Assembly: GCF_018613195.1 (NCBI RefSeq)
Contig: NZ_JAGGQQ010000005.1
Location: forward strand, 153,593-217,592
DNA from: Bacillus sp. ISL-45
GTDB taxonomy: Bacteria > Bacillota > Bacilli > Bacillales > Cytobacillaceae
Reading direction: 5' to 3'
DNA length: 64,000 nt
The position numbers and the translations under genes are program-made. Below the pieces are notes generated by a model, which worked only from the letters and a program-made list of their open reading frames with translations, was not told where the DNA came from and made no database searches. Shown here in pieces: positions 8,002-16,595 of this stretch (positions are counted from its first letter, which is position 1; the number at the start of each line of letters is the position of its first letter).

Positions 8002-9618
8002 ATGAAACAATCAGATGTAATCATTGTAGGCAGTGGGATTGCCGCATTGCAATTGGCCAATAAATTATCAAAGGATTTAAATGTGATTATTCTCACAAAA
8101 CGGGAATTGACAGCGGGCAATTCATATCTTGCACAGGGTGGAGTCGCGGCAGCGGTTTCTGCGAGTGATGATCCTTATTTCCATTATCTCGACACAATGG
8201 AGGCGGGAGCTCATCATAGTAACCCTGAAGCTGTACTTAAAATGACCAAGAAAGCGCCGCAGCTGATCAAAGGCTTATGGCAATCAGGCTGTCGTTTTGA
8301 TGAGGATGGAAATGGAAAATTGCTTCTCGGGATTGAAGGCGCTCATAGTGAAAAGAGGATTGTCCATAGCGGAGGCGATGCGACCGGTAAGCATATGGTC
8401 GACTTTTTGCTGTCAGGTTTGAATGACAATGTTTCAGTTGAACAATCCATATTTGTTTATGAACTTATTTTAAACAATGATGAAACTCGCTGTACCGGAG
8501 TGAAAGCGAAGCTGCCGGATGGAACGATTGAAGTATATTCGGCTCCCCATATTGTCCTTGCTACGGGCGGCTGCGGGCAGGTCTTCGCTCTCACCTCGAA
8601 TGCTGAAACTGCAACCGGGGATGGATTGGCGCTTGCCTATAGAGCAGGTGCGGAGCTGGCCGATATGGAATTTATCCAGTTTCACCCTACACTTCTTTAC
8701 GTAGATGGAAAGACGAAGGGTCTCATTTCAGAAGCAGTAAGGGGTGAAGGGGCCCTGCTTGTTACTGCAGAGGGAAAGCGGATCATGGAAGAAATTCATC
8801 CGTTGAAGGACCTGGCACCACGGCACATTGTTTCCCAGACTATTTATGATTACTCGCGTAGAGGGATTCAAATCTATTTAGACATTGCCAATATCCAGGA
8901 TTTCAACAGCAGGTTCCCGACGATCAGCATGCTATGTGCACAGCATGGAATAGATATTGAAAATGGCTTGATCCCTGTTGTTCCCGGGAGCCATTTTATC
9001 ATGGGCGGGGTAAAGACAGACTTGCATGGCAGAACCAGTATCCCCGGATTGCATGCAATCGGAGAAACTGCATGCACTGGAATCCACGGAGCAAACAGGC
9101 TGGCGAGCAACTCCTTATTAGAAGGCATGTTTGTTGGCGAAAACCTCGCTGGATGGATCAACAGCCATCAAGCAGACAAAAAAGAAGCAGTAAGTATCAT
9201 GGGAATTCATCATCAAACTGCCAAAAGAGAAGCCAACGTGAATCAAATTGTCTTCGAAGGTGAGCTTCCTGACATGGACTCACTAAAACAAACCATGATG
9301 GACCGAACAGGGATTGTCAGGACAAAAGAATTGCTGATTTTACAGAATGAGTGGCTTGATCAATTCAATATGGGTCAATGGCTTGAGGCACGTCTGGACC
9401 ACTTGGAGCCATCTGAATTAAACAGACTGTTCATGTACATCACCGCAACCTTAATAACACAGTCGGCTTTGGAAAGGACAGAAAGCAGGGGCGGGCACTA
9501 CCGAAAAGATTTTCCGCATGAAGATAACGCCAATTGGATGAAAAAACAAATCATCCATCAACGAAAAAACGTAAAGGATGGTAAGCATGAATTCAATCAA
9601 ACTGCGCTTGCTACTTGA
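8002..9618 (+). CDS. nadB: L-aspartate oxidase
   Basis: FAD enzyme that oxidises aspartate to iminoaspartate, the first step of de novo NAD synthesis. Seen: dinucleotide motif IVGSGIAALQLA at the N-terminus, NSYLAQGGVAAAVS, substrate-loop HSGGDATGKHMV, and HGANRLASNSLLEG near the C-terminal part of the FAD domain, followed by a helical C-terminal domain. 538 residues, normal for the family. ATG at 8002 follows CAGGAGG. Its 3' end overlaps nadC by 32 bp. Confidence 0.97.
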   Translation: MKQSDVIIVGSGIAALQLANKLSKDLNVIILTKRELTAGNSYLAQGGVAAAVSASDDPYFHYLDTMEAGAHHSNPEAVLKMTKKAPQLIKGLWQSGCRFDEDGNGKLLLGIEGAHSEKRIVHSGGDATGKHMVDFLLSGLNDNVSVEQSIFVYELILNNDETRCTGVKAKLPDGTIEVYSAPHIVLATGGCGQVFALTSNAETATGDGLALAYRAGAELADMEFIQFHPTLLYVDGKTKGLISEAVRGEGALLVTAEGKRIMEEIHPLKDLAPRHIVSQTIYDYSRRGIQIYLDIANIQDFNSRFPTISMLCAQHGIDIENGLIPVVPGSHFIMGGVKTDLHGRTSIPGLHAIGETACTGIHGANRLASNSLLEGMFVGENLAGWINSHQADKKEAVSIMGIHHQTAKREANVNQIVFEGELPDMDSLKQTMMDRTGIVRTKELLILQNEWLDQFNMGQWLEARLDHLEPSELNRLFMYITATLITQSALERTESRGGHYRKDFPHEDNANWMKKQIIHQRKNVKDGKHEFNQTALAT

Positions 9619-10474
9619 ACAATTTTTTATTGAAGATATAGGTGAACGTGATGTCACCAGTGAACTGATTTTCGGAAAAGAAATCAAAGGAAGCCTTGTT
9701 TTAATCTCGAAGGATGACGGAATTTTCTGTGGGGAGCAAATTATCCAAACAGGCTTCAGGCTGCTTGATGAGGGCAGTCAGATTATCCTGCATGTTCAAG
9801 ATGGGGATAAAGTAGTCAAGGGTCAAGAATTAGCCTTGATCACTGGCAGAGTTTCCGCTTTGCTTAAAGCAGAAAGGGTCGTCCTTAATCTTGTACAGCG
9901 GATGAGCGGGATTGCGACGAAAACGAATGAGGCTGTCAGAGTTTTAGACAGCGCAAAAACGAGAATCTGTGATACGCGTAAAACCACCCCGGGTCTCAGA
10001 ATGCTTGAGAAGTATGCGGTTCGCTGCGGCGGCGGCTTCAACCATCGTTATGGGTTGTATGACGCCGTGATGATTAAGGATAATCACATCTCCTTCGCAG
10101 GATCAATCAGCAATGCAGTTGAAGCAGTGAGATTAAGTCTTGGGCATATGGTGAAGGTTGAAGTCGAGATTGAAACAATGGAACAGCTCCGGGAAGCGAT
10201 TGAAGCAAAGGTTGACGTCATCATGTTCGATAACAGGCATCCTGAACAAATCAAGGATTGGATTGGCAGTGTCCCTGCAGGAATTTTAACAGAGGCATCG
10301 GGAGGCATCACACTCGAAAACCTCCATGCCTATAAGGATTGCGGAGTGGACTATATTTCGCTTGGATTCCTGACTCATTCTGTAAAATCATTGGATATTA
10401 GCGCGAAAGTGATGGCTGAAACGAAAGGGGCTGTAGCATATGAATATATTGGAGGCGCTCGAAGCGAAATCTAG
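9587..10474 (+). CDS. nadC: Nicotinate-nucleotide diphosphorylase (quinolinate phosphoribosyltransferase)
   Basis: Converts quinolinate and PRPP to nicotinate mononucleotide. The signature [16 protein letters not shown] and the following [10 protein letters not shown] are present, as is the [10 protein letters not shown] loop and the C-terminal [11 protein letters not shown]. An ATG at 9578 is also in frame, but the AAAGGATGG at 9573-9581 favours the ATG at 9587 (295 residues). It overlaps the end of nadB and its own last 35 bp overlap nadA, a tightly coupled operon. Confidence 0.95.
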   Translation: MNSIKLRLLLEQFFIEDIGERDVTSELIFGKEIKGSLVLISKDDGIFCGEQIIQTGFRLLDEGSQIILHVQDGDKVVKGQELALITGRVSALLKAERVVLNLVQRMSGIATKTNEAVRVLDSAKTRICDTRKTTPGLRMLEKYAVRCGGGFNHRYGLYDAVMIKDNHISFAGSISNAVEAVRLSLGHMVKVEVEIETMEQLREAIEAKVDVIMFDNRHPEQIKDWIGSVPAGILTEASGGITLENLHAYKDCGVDYISLGFLTHSVKSLDISAKVMAETKGAVAYEYIGGARSEI

Positions 10475-11546
10475 GATGCTTCCTGATAAGTACAAAAATA
10501 TGTCTGTTCAGGAACTGGAGGATATGATCAAAGGGATTAAGGAGAAAATGGGAAAGAAACTTTTTATTCCTGGTCATCATTATCAAAAAGACGAAGTGAT
10601 TCAATTCGCTGATGCGACTGGGGATTCATTGAAATTAGCCCAGCTTTCGGCAGAGAACAGGGAAGCAGAACATATTGTGTTTTGCGGAGTTCATTTCATG
10701 GCCGAAACTGCAGACATTTTAACGACCGAAAGCCAGAAGGTCTACCTGCCAGATATGAGGGCAGGCTGCTCGATGGCAGATATGGCGGATATTTACCAGA
10801 CGGAAAGAGCCTGGGATTTTCTTCAGGTCTTGTTTGGGGACACTATTCTGCCGTTGACGTATGTGAATTCAACAGCAGCGATTAAATCCTTTGTCGGAGC
10901 GAATGGCGGTGCGACTGTGACATCCTCCAACGCCGAGAAGATGGTCCGCTGGGCTTTTTCAAAAAAAGAACGCCTGCTATTCCTTCCGGATCAGCATTTA
11001 GGCAGGAATACGGCTTTTAACATTGGAATCGGCCTGGACGAAATGGCCGTATACAACCCGATTGAGAATATCCTTGAATTTGATGGCCCGCTTGAAAAAG
11101 TTAAGGTCATCCTTTGGAAGGGACATTGCTCTGTCCATGAGAATTTTACAGTGGAAAATATCGCCCATGTCCGCGAAGTACACCCTGACATGAAAATCAT
11201 TGTCCACCCTGAATGTACACGTGAAGTTGTTGCGTTGTCAGATATGGCAGGCTCTACAAATTATATTATTGAAGCGATTGAAGCATCTCCTGCCGGCTCA
11301 TCCTGGGCAATCGGGACAGAAATGAACTTGGTCAAACGCCTGATTTCACAACACACTGATAAGCATATTATTTCCTTGAATCCTCATATGTGTCCATGCC
11401 TGACAATGAACAGGATTGACCTTCAGCATCTTGCCTGGAGTCTCGATTGTGTTTTTCAGGGCCAGGAAATTAATCTTATAAAAGTAGATGAAGAAACCGC
11501 ATTTAACGCGAAGCTTGCCCTGAACCGCATGCTTGAGCAGTCATAA
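10440..11546 (+). CDS. nadA: Quinolinate synthase NadA, [4Fe-4S] enzyme
   Basis: Condenses iminoaspartate with dihydroxyacetone phosphate to quinolinate on a [4Fe-4S] cluster. Cysteines in the family-conserved places are visible: [17 protein letters not shown] and the [11 protein letters not shown] pair. Motifs [15 protein letters not shown] and [11 protein letters not shown] mark substrate binding. 368 residues, the long Bacillus form. The cluster requirement explains the nearby nifS. Start ATG at 10440 overlaps nadC. Confidence 0.97.
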   Translation: MNILEALEAKSRMLPDKYKNMSVQELEDMIKGIKEKMGKKLFIPGHHYQKDEVIQFADATGDSLKLAQLSAENREAEHIVFCGVHFMAETADILTTESQKVYLPDMRAGCSMADMADIYQTERAWDFLQVLFGDTILPLTYVNSTAAIKSFVGANGGATVTSSNAEKMVRWAFSKKERLLFLPDQHLGRNTAFNIGIGLDEMAVYNPIENILEFDGPLEKVKVILWKGHCSVHENFTVENIAHVREVHPDMKIIVHPECTREVVALSDMAGSTNYIIEAIEASPAGSSWAIGTEMNLVKRLISQHTDKHIISLNPHMCPCLTMNRIDLQHLAWSLDCVFQGQEINLIKVDEETAFNAKLALNRMLEQS

Positions 11547-11550
11547 TTTG

Positions 11551-11580
11551 AATCCTTCCCTGGCCGGGGAGGATTTTTTT
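11551..11580 (+). terminator. Terminator after nadA
   Basis: AATCCTTCCC and GGGGAGGATT form a stem around TGGCC, followed by eight T. Confidence 0.88.
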
Positions 11581-11673
11581 TATGGGAAAAGCTTAATCTC
11601 CTGTGGAAAAACATATTTATTTAGATAGAAGCATAAGTTTTTTTGAAGATTGTTAGCAATTTGCCCACACCAA

Positions 11674-11682
11674 CATAGAATA
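11674..11682 (+). promoter_or_regulatory. Sporulation sigma -10 candidate for safA
   Basis: CATAGAATA matches the sigma-K -10 pattern CATAnnnTA and differs at one position from the sigma-E -10 CATACAAT. It lies 31 bp before the safA start. No convincing -35 was found. Confidence 0.35.
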
Positions 11683-11712
11683 TATGGACTTATGCCATAG
11701 GAGGGAATCAGA

Positions 11713-13725
11713 GTGAAAATCCATATCGTACAGAAAGGGGATACTCTTTGGAAGATCGCCAAGAAGTACGGCGTGAACTTTGAAGAGCTGAAAAAGATGA
11801 ACGCCCAGCTCAGCAACCCTGATATGATTATGCCCGGTATGAAAATAAAAGTTCCAACTGCAGGAGGAACAATAAAGAAAGAAGCTCCGATCGCAGGTGG
11901 AACGCCTCAAGCAAAAATCAATATGGGTGGCAAAAAGGAAATGCCGATTGCCAAAGAGAAACCGATGCCATTGCCAGAAGTGAAGAAAGAAGTGCCAAAA
12001 GAGGCTCCCGTAAAGGAACAGCCGAAGAAGGAAATGCCTAAACCGGTTAAGAAGGAAGAGCCTGTTAAACCATATAAACCGAAGATGCCAGTGCAAATTA
12101 AGCCTGAAATTGATATTAACAATTACTATATGATGAATATGGCCAATATGCAGCTCCCGCCACAGCCAAAACCACAGCCAAAACCACAGCCAAAACCACA
12201 GCCGAAGCCGCAGCTCCCGCCCAAGCCGGACAATATCTTCCCGGAAGTCAAACCAGAGGTCAAGCCAGAAATCAAGCCTGAGGTCAAGGCTCCAGTCAAG
12301 CAGCAGACCAAACCACAGGTTAAACCAGAGGTAAAACCTCAGTTGCCAAAAGCTGAGATGAAACCAAATGTGAAGTCAGAAATAAAGCCCGATATAAAAA
12401 TTGAAAAGAATGATTTCATGGATGAATCACCATCAATGATGCCATTCGTTCAAGGAGGTTACCAGCAGCCGATGATCCCTTATCCTTATAACTGTTACCC
12501 AGGAGCACCTTCCATGACAGGTCCCGCCTATGGCCATCAAGGACAGCAAATGCCATACCCACAGGTACAGGGGATGTCCCAATACCCAGGAATGATGCCA
12601 AACATGGCATTGCCAGCGGAGGATATGGAATCATCATCTTTTGCCCAGATGCAGATGCCATTAAGCCCGACTATGGGGGGGAATATGCCTCATCATACAG
12701 CACCGCAAATGACAGGTCCTGTTTTCCATGGTGTTCCTATTTCACCTGTAATGCCTGGACCGGGCTGTATACCGGAACAAGGGTATCCTCACCAGATGCC
12801 ATATATGCCGCAAGTAGCCGGTGCGATGGATAATCAAATGCATCTACAGCCACAAGTAGGCGGAATGATGGATAACCAAATGCCGCAGGTGGGCGGAATG
12901 ATGGATGATGAATCTTCGGATATGCCAATGCCTCAGATGCCGCAAGTAGGCGGAATGATGGAAAATCAAATGCCGCAAGTCGGAGGGATGATGGAAAATC
13001 AAATGCCACAGGTCGGAGGGATGATGCAGGGGCAGATGCCGATGATGCCGCAAGTAGGCGGAATGATGGAAAATAATCAAATGCCACAGGTAGGCGGAAT
13101 GACGGATCATCAGATGCCGCATCAAATGCCACAGGTCGGAGGAATGATGGATCATCAGATGCCGCATCAAATGCCACAGGTAGGCGGTATGATGCAGGGC
13201 CAGATGCCGCATCAAATGCCGCAGGTCGGAGGAATGATGCAGGGGCAGATGCCGCATCAAATGCCGCAGGTCGGAGGAATGATGCAAGGCCAGATGCCGA
13301 TGATGCCGCAAGTCGGAGGAATGATGCAAGGCCAGATGCCGATGATGCCGCAAGTCGGAGGAATGATGGATAACCAATTTCCACAGGTAGGCGGAATGAT
13401 GGATAACCAAATGCCGCAAGTAGGCGGGATGATGCAGCCTCCAATGATGCCAAAGCAGGCAGTCCAGGGTGCCGGCAATGATTGTGGCTGCGGAGGTCAA
13501 ATGGGTAATCCTTACGGTATGATGGGAGCAGGAATGCACCATCCTCAGCATATGATGCACCACGGATTTGCCGGTGCTCCGGGTATGCAGCCTCACCCGC
13601 ACCATGGATATCAAATGGGCATGGGTCCGCAGGGGTTCATGAATCTTTACGGAGCAGGTCCAATGGGTGGAGGCTACGGAATGCCGATGCCGCGCTTCGA
13701 TGATGAAGAGAGCAATGAATATTAA
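11713..13725 (+). CDS. safA: Spore coat assembly protein SafA, repeat-expanded
   Basis: Inner-coat morphogenetic protein that binds cortex peptidoglycan through an N-terminal LysM domain (residues 1-48, VQKGDTLWKIAKKYGV to MPGMKIKVP). After a Lys/Pro/Glu-rich linker comes a run of QPKP dipeptide-pairs (about 150-170), then KPEVKPEIKPEV, a Met/Pro/Tyr/Gln-rich part, and 15 copies of PQVGGM (about residues 377-578) separated by short linkers, plus one decayed PQVAGAM. The C-terminus is Gly/His/Met-rich with a DCGCGG cluster. At 670 residues it is far longer than B. subtilis SafA (387). GTG start at 11713 with GGAGGG upstream. Confidence 0.92.
   Translation: MKIHIVQKGDTLWKIAKKYGVNFEELKKMNAQLSNPDMIMPGMKIKVPTAGGTIKKEAPIAGGTPQAKINMGGKKEMPIAKEKPMPLPEVKKEVPKEAPVKEQPKKEMPKPVKKEEPVKPYKPKMPVQIKPEIDINNYYMMNMANMQLPPQPKPQPKPQPKPQPKPQLPPKPDNIFPEVKPEVKPEIKPEVKAPVKQQTKPQVKPEVKPQLPKAEMKPNVKSEIKPDIKIEKNDFMDESPSMMPFVQGGYQQPMIPYPYNCYPGAPSMTGPAYGHQGQQMPYPQVQGMSQYPGMMPNMALPAEDMESSSFAQMQMPLSPTMGGNMPHHTAPQMTGPVFHGVPISPVMPGPGCIPEQGYPHQMPYMPQVAGAMDNQMHLQPQVGGMMDNQMPQVGGMMDDESSDMPMPQMPQVGGMMENQMPQVGGMMENQMPQVGGMMQGQMPMMPQVGGMMENNQMPQVGGMTDHQMPHQMPQVGGMMDHQMPHQMPQVGGMMQGQMPHQMPQVGGMMQGQMPHQMPQVGGMMQGQMPMMPQVGGMMQGQMPMMPQVGGMMDNQFPQVGGMMDNQMPQVGGMMQPPMMPKQAVQGAGNDCGCGGQMGNPYGMMGAGMHHPQHMMHHGFAGAPGMQPHPHHGYQMGMGPQGFMNLYGAGPMGGGYGMPMPRFDDEESNEY
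12847..13434 (+). repeat. Coding tandem repeat (PQVGGMM units) in safA
   Basis: Fifteen units of 33-48 bp or longer built on a CCGCARGTMGGHGGNATGATG core. The most recent-looking duplication is an exact 42-bp tandem: 13279-13320 equals 13321-13362. Third-position differences among the other units show that they are older. Confidence 0.9.
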
Positions 13726-14695
13726 CATCAAGAGGGGTGGAGACGATTTCTTTTTCAATCGTCTCTTCTCTTATTTATCCAGAGAACTCGATGTGGAAAT
13801 CAAAGGTATGACCCATCTGAGAGGGAATGTCTATCTGGTTGAAACAGTCAGCAAAAAAATTATTATAAAAGGATATAAGGATCTGCGAAAATTAAAAATT
13901 CAAGAAACATTTGCTTCATCGTTGCGGAAATCGGGTTTTAACCAATCCTACCGGTTTTATAATCAAAATAAAGATCCGCTTCATTTCCATGGGTCATACT
14001 ATGGTTGTATTGAATTTATTGACCATCATGAGCAGCGTTTTGATTATGGAGTCCAAAAGGACAGAGAGGATGGCGTTGAACTGCTGAATAGGTTCCATGA
14101 TCATACTTCAGTTCTTGTTCCTTCGTATGCTGCTATGCTGCCGAAAACGGATATAGCGGGAAAGTGGCAGCATCGAAAACATGAATTCACGAAGAACCTC
14201 CCTGCAGTTAATCGCTATGTTAATAAAAGCATGACCGATGAGCTCCTGGAATGGGCGGATTTTTCGCTGATGAATTTTACGAAGTTGAAAAATGATCTCG
14301 AAACAGAGCCGCCAGCCATCCTCCACGGAGATGTAGCCCACCACAATTTTCTGCGCTCGAAGGCCGGGAAGCTGTTCATAATTGATTTCGATTTAATCAG
14401 CACTGGATCGAGAGCCTATGATATGCTGCAGTACGCAAATCGGATTCTGCCATTCCTGGATTGGCGGTTTGAGTCACTGGCAAAAATAAAGCATTTAAAT
14501 AAATGGTTGCGCTCTGATGCTTTCTTATATGGGCTATTATATCCTGCTGATATCCTAAGGGAGTGGAACCGCTTGTTGAGGGAAAGAAATCAATCCAATC
14601 CATCTAGTCTGGGACCAATCGTTGGAATGACTGCCGGCCAGTTTCAGCAAAGGAAACGTTTTCAGGAAGAGGTTAAATCCAGACTGGATGTTTAG
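13715..14695 (+). CDS. CotS-family spore coat kinase-like protein
   Basis: Aminoglycoside-phosphotransferase-fold protein of the CotS/YutH/YsxE group (326 residues), whose members are spore coat proteins. The catalytic loop is present: ILHGDVAHHNFL (His-Gly-Asp with the downstream Asn) and IIDFDLISTG supplying the Mg2+-binding Asp, so enzymatic activity is possible; the substrate is unknown. The ATG at 13715 overlaps the last 11 bp of safA, so translation is probably coupled. In B. subtilis no such gene lies between safA and coxA; ysxE sits next to spoVID instead. Confidence 0.8.
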   Translation: MNINIKRGGDDFFFNRLFSYLSRELDVEIKGMTHLRGNVYLVETVSKKIIIKGYKDLRKLKIQETFASSLRKSGFNQSYRFYNQNKDPLHFHGSYYGCIEFIDHHEQRFDYGVQKDREDGVELLNRFHDHTSVLVPSYAAMLPKTDIAGKWQHRKHEFTKNLPAVNRYVNKSMTDELLEWADFSLMNFTKLKNDLETEPPAILHGDVAHHNFLRSKAGKLFIIDFDLISTGSRAYDMLQYANRILPFLDWRFESLAKIKHLNKWLRSDAFLYGLLYPADILREWNRLLRERNQSNPSSLGPIVGMTAGQFQQRKRFQEEVKSRLDV

Positions 14696-14729
14696 GTTTT
14701 TGGACGTATCTGTCAGAATGAAAATCCAG

Positions 14730-14790
14730 CCCCATCCGCACTCTAATAATGAGCATATAACATGCTCATTTTAGCTAGGATGGGGGTTTT
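14730..14790 (+). terminator. Two-armed hairpin before coxA, terminator-like and covering its RBS
   Basis: The outer stem CCCCATCC (14730-14737) pairs perfectly with GGATGGGG (14778-14785), followed by GTTTTTC. The inner stem ATGAGCAT / ATGCTCAT (14749-14756 with 14762-14769) is also perfect. The downstream outer arm is the coxA Shine-Dalgarno. Confidence 0.65.
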
Positions 14791-14794
14791 TCGA

Positions 14795-15505
14795 TTGAAC
14801 AAAAGAATGTTGTTCTTACCTATAGCTTCCTTGCTCACAATAGGGCTGACGGCTTGTAATGGAAATGAGGAAGCCGCTGTACAGGGCAGGAATGCCAGCG
14901 GTGGGCAGCCACTTGGCTATTACTCGAACGAAAAAGGGAATGAAATTGACGTGATGGATGACAGAGAGGGTGCGGTCACGGAGCTTTTTGACCATAATTT
15001 CGGAAAAGAGGGAATAGCCGCAGAAAACCGGAAACGGAGGATGCTTCAGTCCAGAGATGAAAATGGCAATCCTCCGAATCCAACCGTCCCGCGTTCTGAC
15101 CATGACCATAACTTTTTCCAAAGAGATAATAAATACAGCCGCGGTGATTTAAATTACCATGGACACCTGAGTGAACAGAGGGGAAGCGGCCAGGCAAGAA
15201 TCTACACGAATTCTGAACAAGATAACAGATTGGCCCGCAAAGTAGGAATTGCTGCTGAGTCTGTCGATAATGTCGATAAGGTAAGGTCGGTTTTATTTGG
15301 CAGGAAAGTAGAAATTGCCGTGACCTATAAGGACAAGTCACTAAAAAAACAGACAGACAAGAAAATCAAACAGGCTGTCCTTCCATATACTGAAGACAGA
15401 GAACTTCGCATCATCGAGGATGAAGGAACCTTCAGCAGATCAAGGAATATTGATTATGACCGGAAGAATGGAAACCCGCGGGAAAGCATCAACTTCAATC
15501 CGTAA
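14795..15505 (+). CDS. coxA: YhcN/YlaJ-family sporulation lipoprotein, CoxA-like
   Basis: Predicted lipoprotein (236 residues): signal peptide NKRMLFLPIASLLTIGLTAC ending in the lipobox LTAC, so Cys at about residue 21 would be lipidated. The middle is polar and charged. The C-terminal part, RKVGIAAESVDNVDKVRSVL followed by VEIAVTYKD, is the YhcN/YlaJ domain found in spore cortex and membrane lipoproteins. Position after safA matches B. subtilis coxA (spore cortex). Start is the TTG at 14795 behind GGATGGGG; the frame stays open upstream but without a better ribosome-binding site. Confidence 0.75.
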   Translation: MNKRMLFLPIASLLTIGLTACNGNEEAAVQGRNASGGQPLGYYSNEKGNEIDVMDDREGAVTELFDHNFGKEGIAAENRKRRMLQSRDENGNPPNPTVPRSDHDHNFFQRDNKYSRGDLNYHGHLSEQRGSGQARIYTNSEQDNRLARKVGIAAESVDNVDKVRSVLFGRKVEIAVTYKDKSLKKQTDKKIKQAVLPYTEDRELRIIEDEGTFSRSRNIDYDRKNGNPRESINFNP

Positions 15506-15510
15506 GCACG

Positions 15511-15545
15511 ATAGAAGGCAGAGTAACCTCTAGCCTTCTATTTCA
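15511..15545 (+). terminator. Terminator-like hairpin after coxA
   Basis: ATAGAAGGC / GCCTTCTAT, perfect 9-bp stem, 13-nt loop, short T-run TTTC. Confidence 0.65.
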
Positions 15546-15556
15546 TGTTTATTTAT

Positions 15557-15718
15557 GGCTCTATTCGTAAACTTTGCTGCTTGCTCAACCAAAAGTAAAA
15601 ATTGCTGCTGGATTTTTAGGAGTATCATGTAAGGAGCATTAAGAAAAGAGCTTCAAATCCTTACGGCATGCGGCTAAGGAGTTTTATGCGAAAAGCAACA
15701 ATCAATGCGAAAACAGCC
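15557..15718. mobile_element. MITE-like element, copy 1
   Basis: A 162-bp non-coding segment with imperfect terminal inverted repeats: left end GGCTCTATTCGTAAACTTTG, right end (reverse-complemented) GGCTGTTTTCGCATTGATTG, both continuing into TGTTGCTT or TGCTGCTT. Flanked by TTAT on both sides (low complexity, so only a weak target-duplication hint). A related copy lies at 47499-47655: shared blocks include TTCGTAAACTTTG, TTGCTGCTG.ATTTTTA, AAGAG.AGCTT, CGGCTAAG and AATGCGAAA.CAG. No coding capacity. Lies between coxA and bofC. Confidence 0.65.
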
Positions 15719-15805
15719 TTATTTTAAAAGGATAAATAAGAACATTTTGGCTACACTATTAGTGAAAAAGAAACATATTTTAGCAAATAAGAGAGGTGGA
15801 CAGCA

Positions 15806-16366
15806 ATGGCTTCAATCAAATTATTAAAAGTATTAAGCTCAGCTGTTATGCTCCTAATCGGTCTATCGGGATACAGTTTAGTACTTCAGACAGAGCCAGT
15901 TTTTGCTGAGAAGCCTGAAGAAGCAGTCGAGGAAATCAACGAACCTCTTAAGATCACCATCATTTTGCAAAGAGTCTACCTTGATGGTGAAATGAGTGAG
16001 GAACGGATTCAGGAAACAATTTGGTCTATGGAGGACTTTTGGGCAAAATATGACGAATGGCAGCTAGTAGATATAGAAGCGAACAAGGCGGTATTCAGGC
16101 AGGAATATGATGATATTTCGCCGCTTTTGAAGGCAAATGGATATTTTGGGCTCTCAGATGAAGGAGTCCTAACTATTTTTAATGGAAGGCCGGATGGTTC
16201 GAATATTATCCAATCCTTCTTTCAGATTGACCTCGGCAGACTTGAAAGTATTAAGCGTGATCAATTGAAAAAAGGCATACCAATCCGGAATAAACAATGT
16301 TATGAAGAGGTATTGGAGACTTTTAAACCATATACAGTGAGAGAAAACAGTGAAGAGCCGGGATGA
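15806..16366 (+). CDS. bofC: Intercompartmental signalling factor BofC
   Basis: Forespore-made protein secreted into the space between forespore and mother cell, where it restrains the SpoIVB protease that triggers sigma-K activation. Signal peptide about residues 1-35 (LLKVLSSAVMLLIGLSGYS, then EPVFAEKPEE). Mature protein has the BofC four-strand N-domain (KITIILQRVYLDGEMSEE) and the C-domain (ISPLLKANGYFGLSDEGVLTIFNG). 186 residues. Start ATG at 15806 with GAGAGGTGG upstream. Confidence 0.92.
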   Translation: MASIKLLKVLSSAVMLLIGLSGYSLVLQTEPVFAEKPEEAVEEINEPLKITIILQRVYLDGEMSEERIQETIWSMEDFWAKYDEWQLVDIEANKAVFRQEYDDISPLLKANGYFGLSDEGVLTIFNGRPDGSNIIQSFFQIDLGRLESIKRDQLKKGIPIRNKQCYEEVLETFKPYTVRENSEEPG

Positions 16367-16380
16367 CTGGCTCTTATTTG
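16353..16380 (+). terminator. Terminator-like hairpin at the bofC stop
   Basis: AAGAGCC / GGCTCTT stem (16353-16359 with 16369-16375), followed by ATTTGTGTTTT. The stop codon lies in the loop. Confidence 0.6.
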
Positions 16381-16424
16381 TGTTTTCCAAGGTTTCGGAG
16401 AGATTTTATTACTGGGGAGGACGT

Positions 16425-16479
16425 GGCGTTATAGGCGGGCAGCGCTGGTCGGGGCTGACCAAGGCGCTTGCGCTTTTCT
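16425..16479. repeat. Fragment of the AAAAGCGGAAGCG-type intergenic repeat
   Basis: GGTCGGGGCTGACC followed by AAGGCGCTTGCGCTTTTC. The reverse complement begins AAAAGCGCAAGCGCC and resembles the start of the element at 21087. I recall this family as common between Bacillaceae genes. GGTC/GACC can form a small hairpin. Confidence 0.5.
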
Positions 16480-16547
16480 TATAAAAATGATCATACGTTC
16501 GCCTTTTTGCATATTTTTATTCATACCTTTAAAAGGAGTATGTTAAA

Positions 16548-16595
16548 ATGAGTTACAGCAAAGCAGAGGGGCGAGAGTATTGTATGAATTCATAA
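16548..16595 (+). CDS. Possible 15-residue leader peptide overlapping ruvA
   Basis: ATG at 16548 opens a frame encoding [15 protein letters not shown], closing at TAA 16593-16595, 13 bp beyond the first base of the ruvA TTG start. A good ribosome-binding site AAAGGAG (16532-16538) sits at normal distance. Against it: TGTTAAAAT (16541-16549) could be the extended -10 of the ruvA promoter, in which case the message starts downstream of this ATG. Confidence 0.3.
   Translation: MSYSKAEGREYCMNS

Noticed and set aside
12737-13758. Long minus-strand open frames (up to about 300 codons) opposite safA
   Set aside because: They are the mirror of the ATG/CCG-rich safA repeats, with low-complexity His/Leu/Ser or Ala/Ser/Phe products and no ribosome-binding site.
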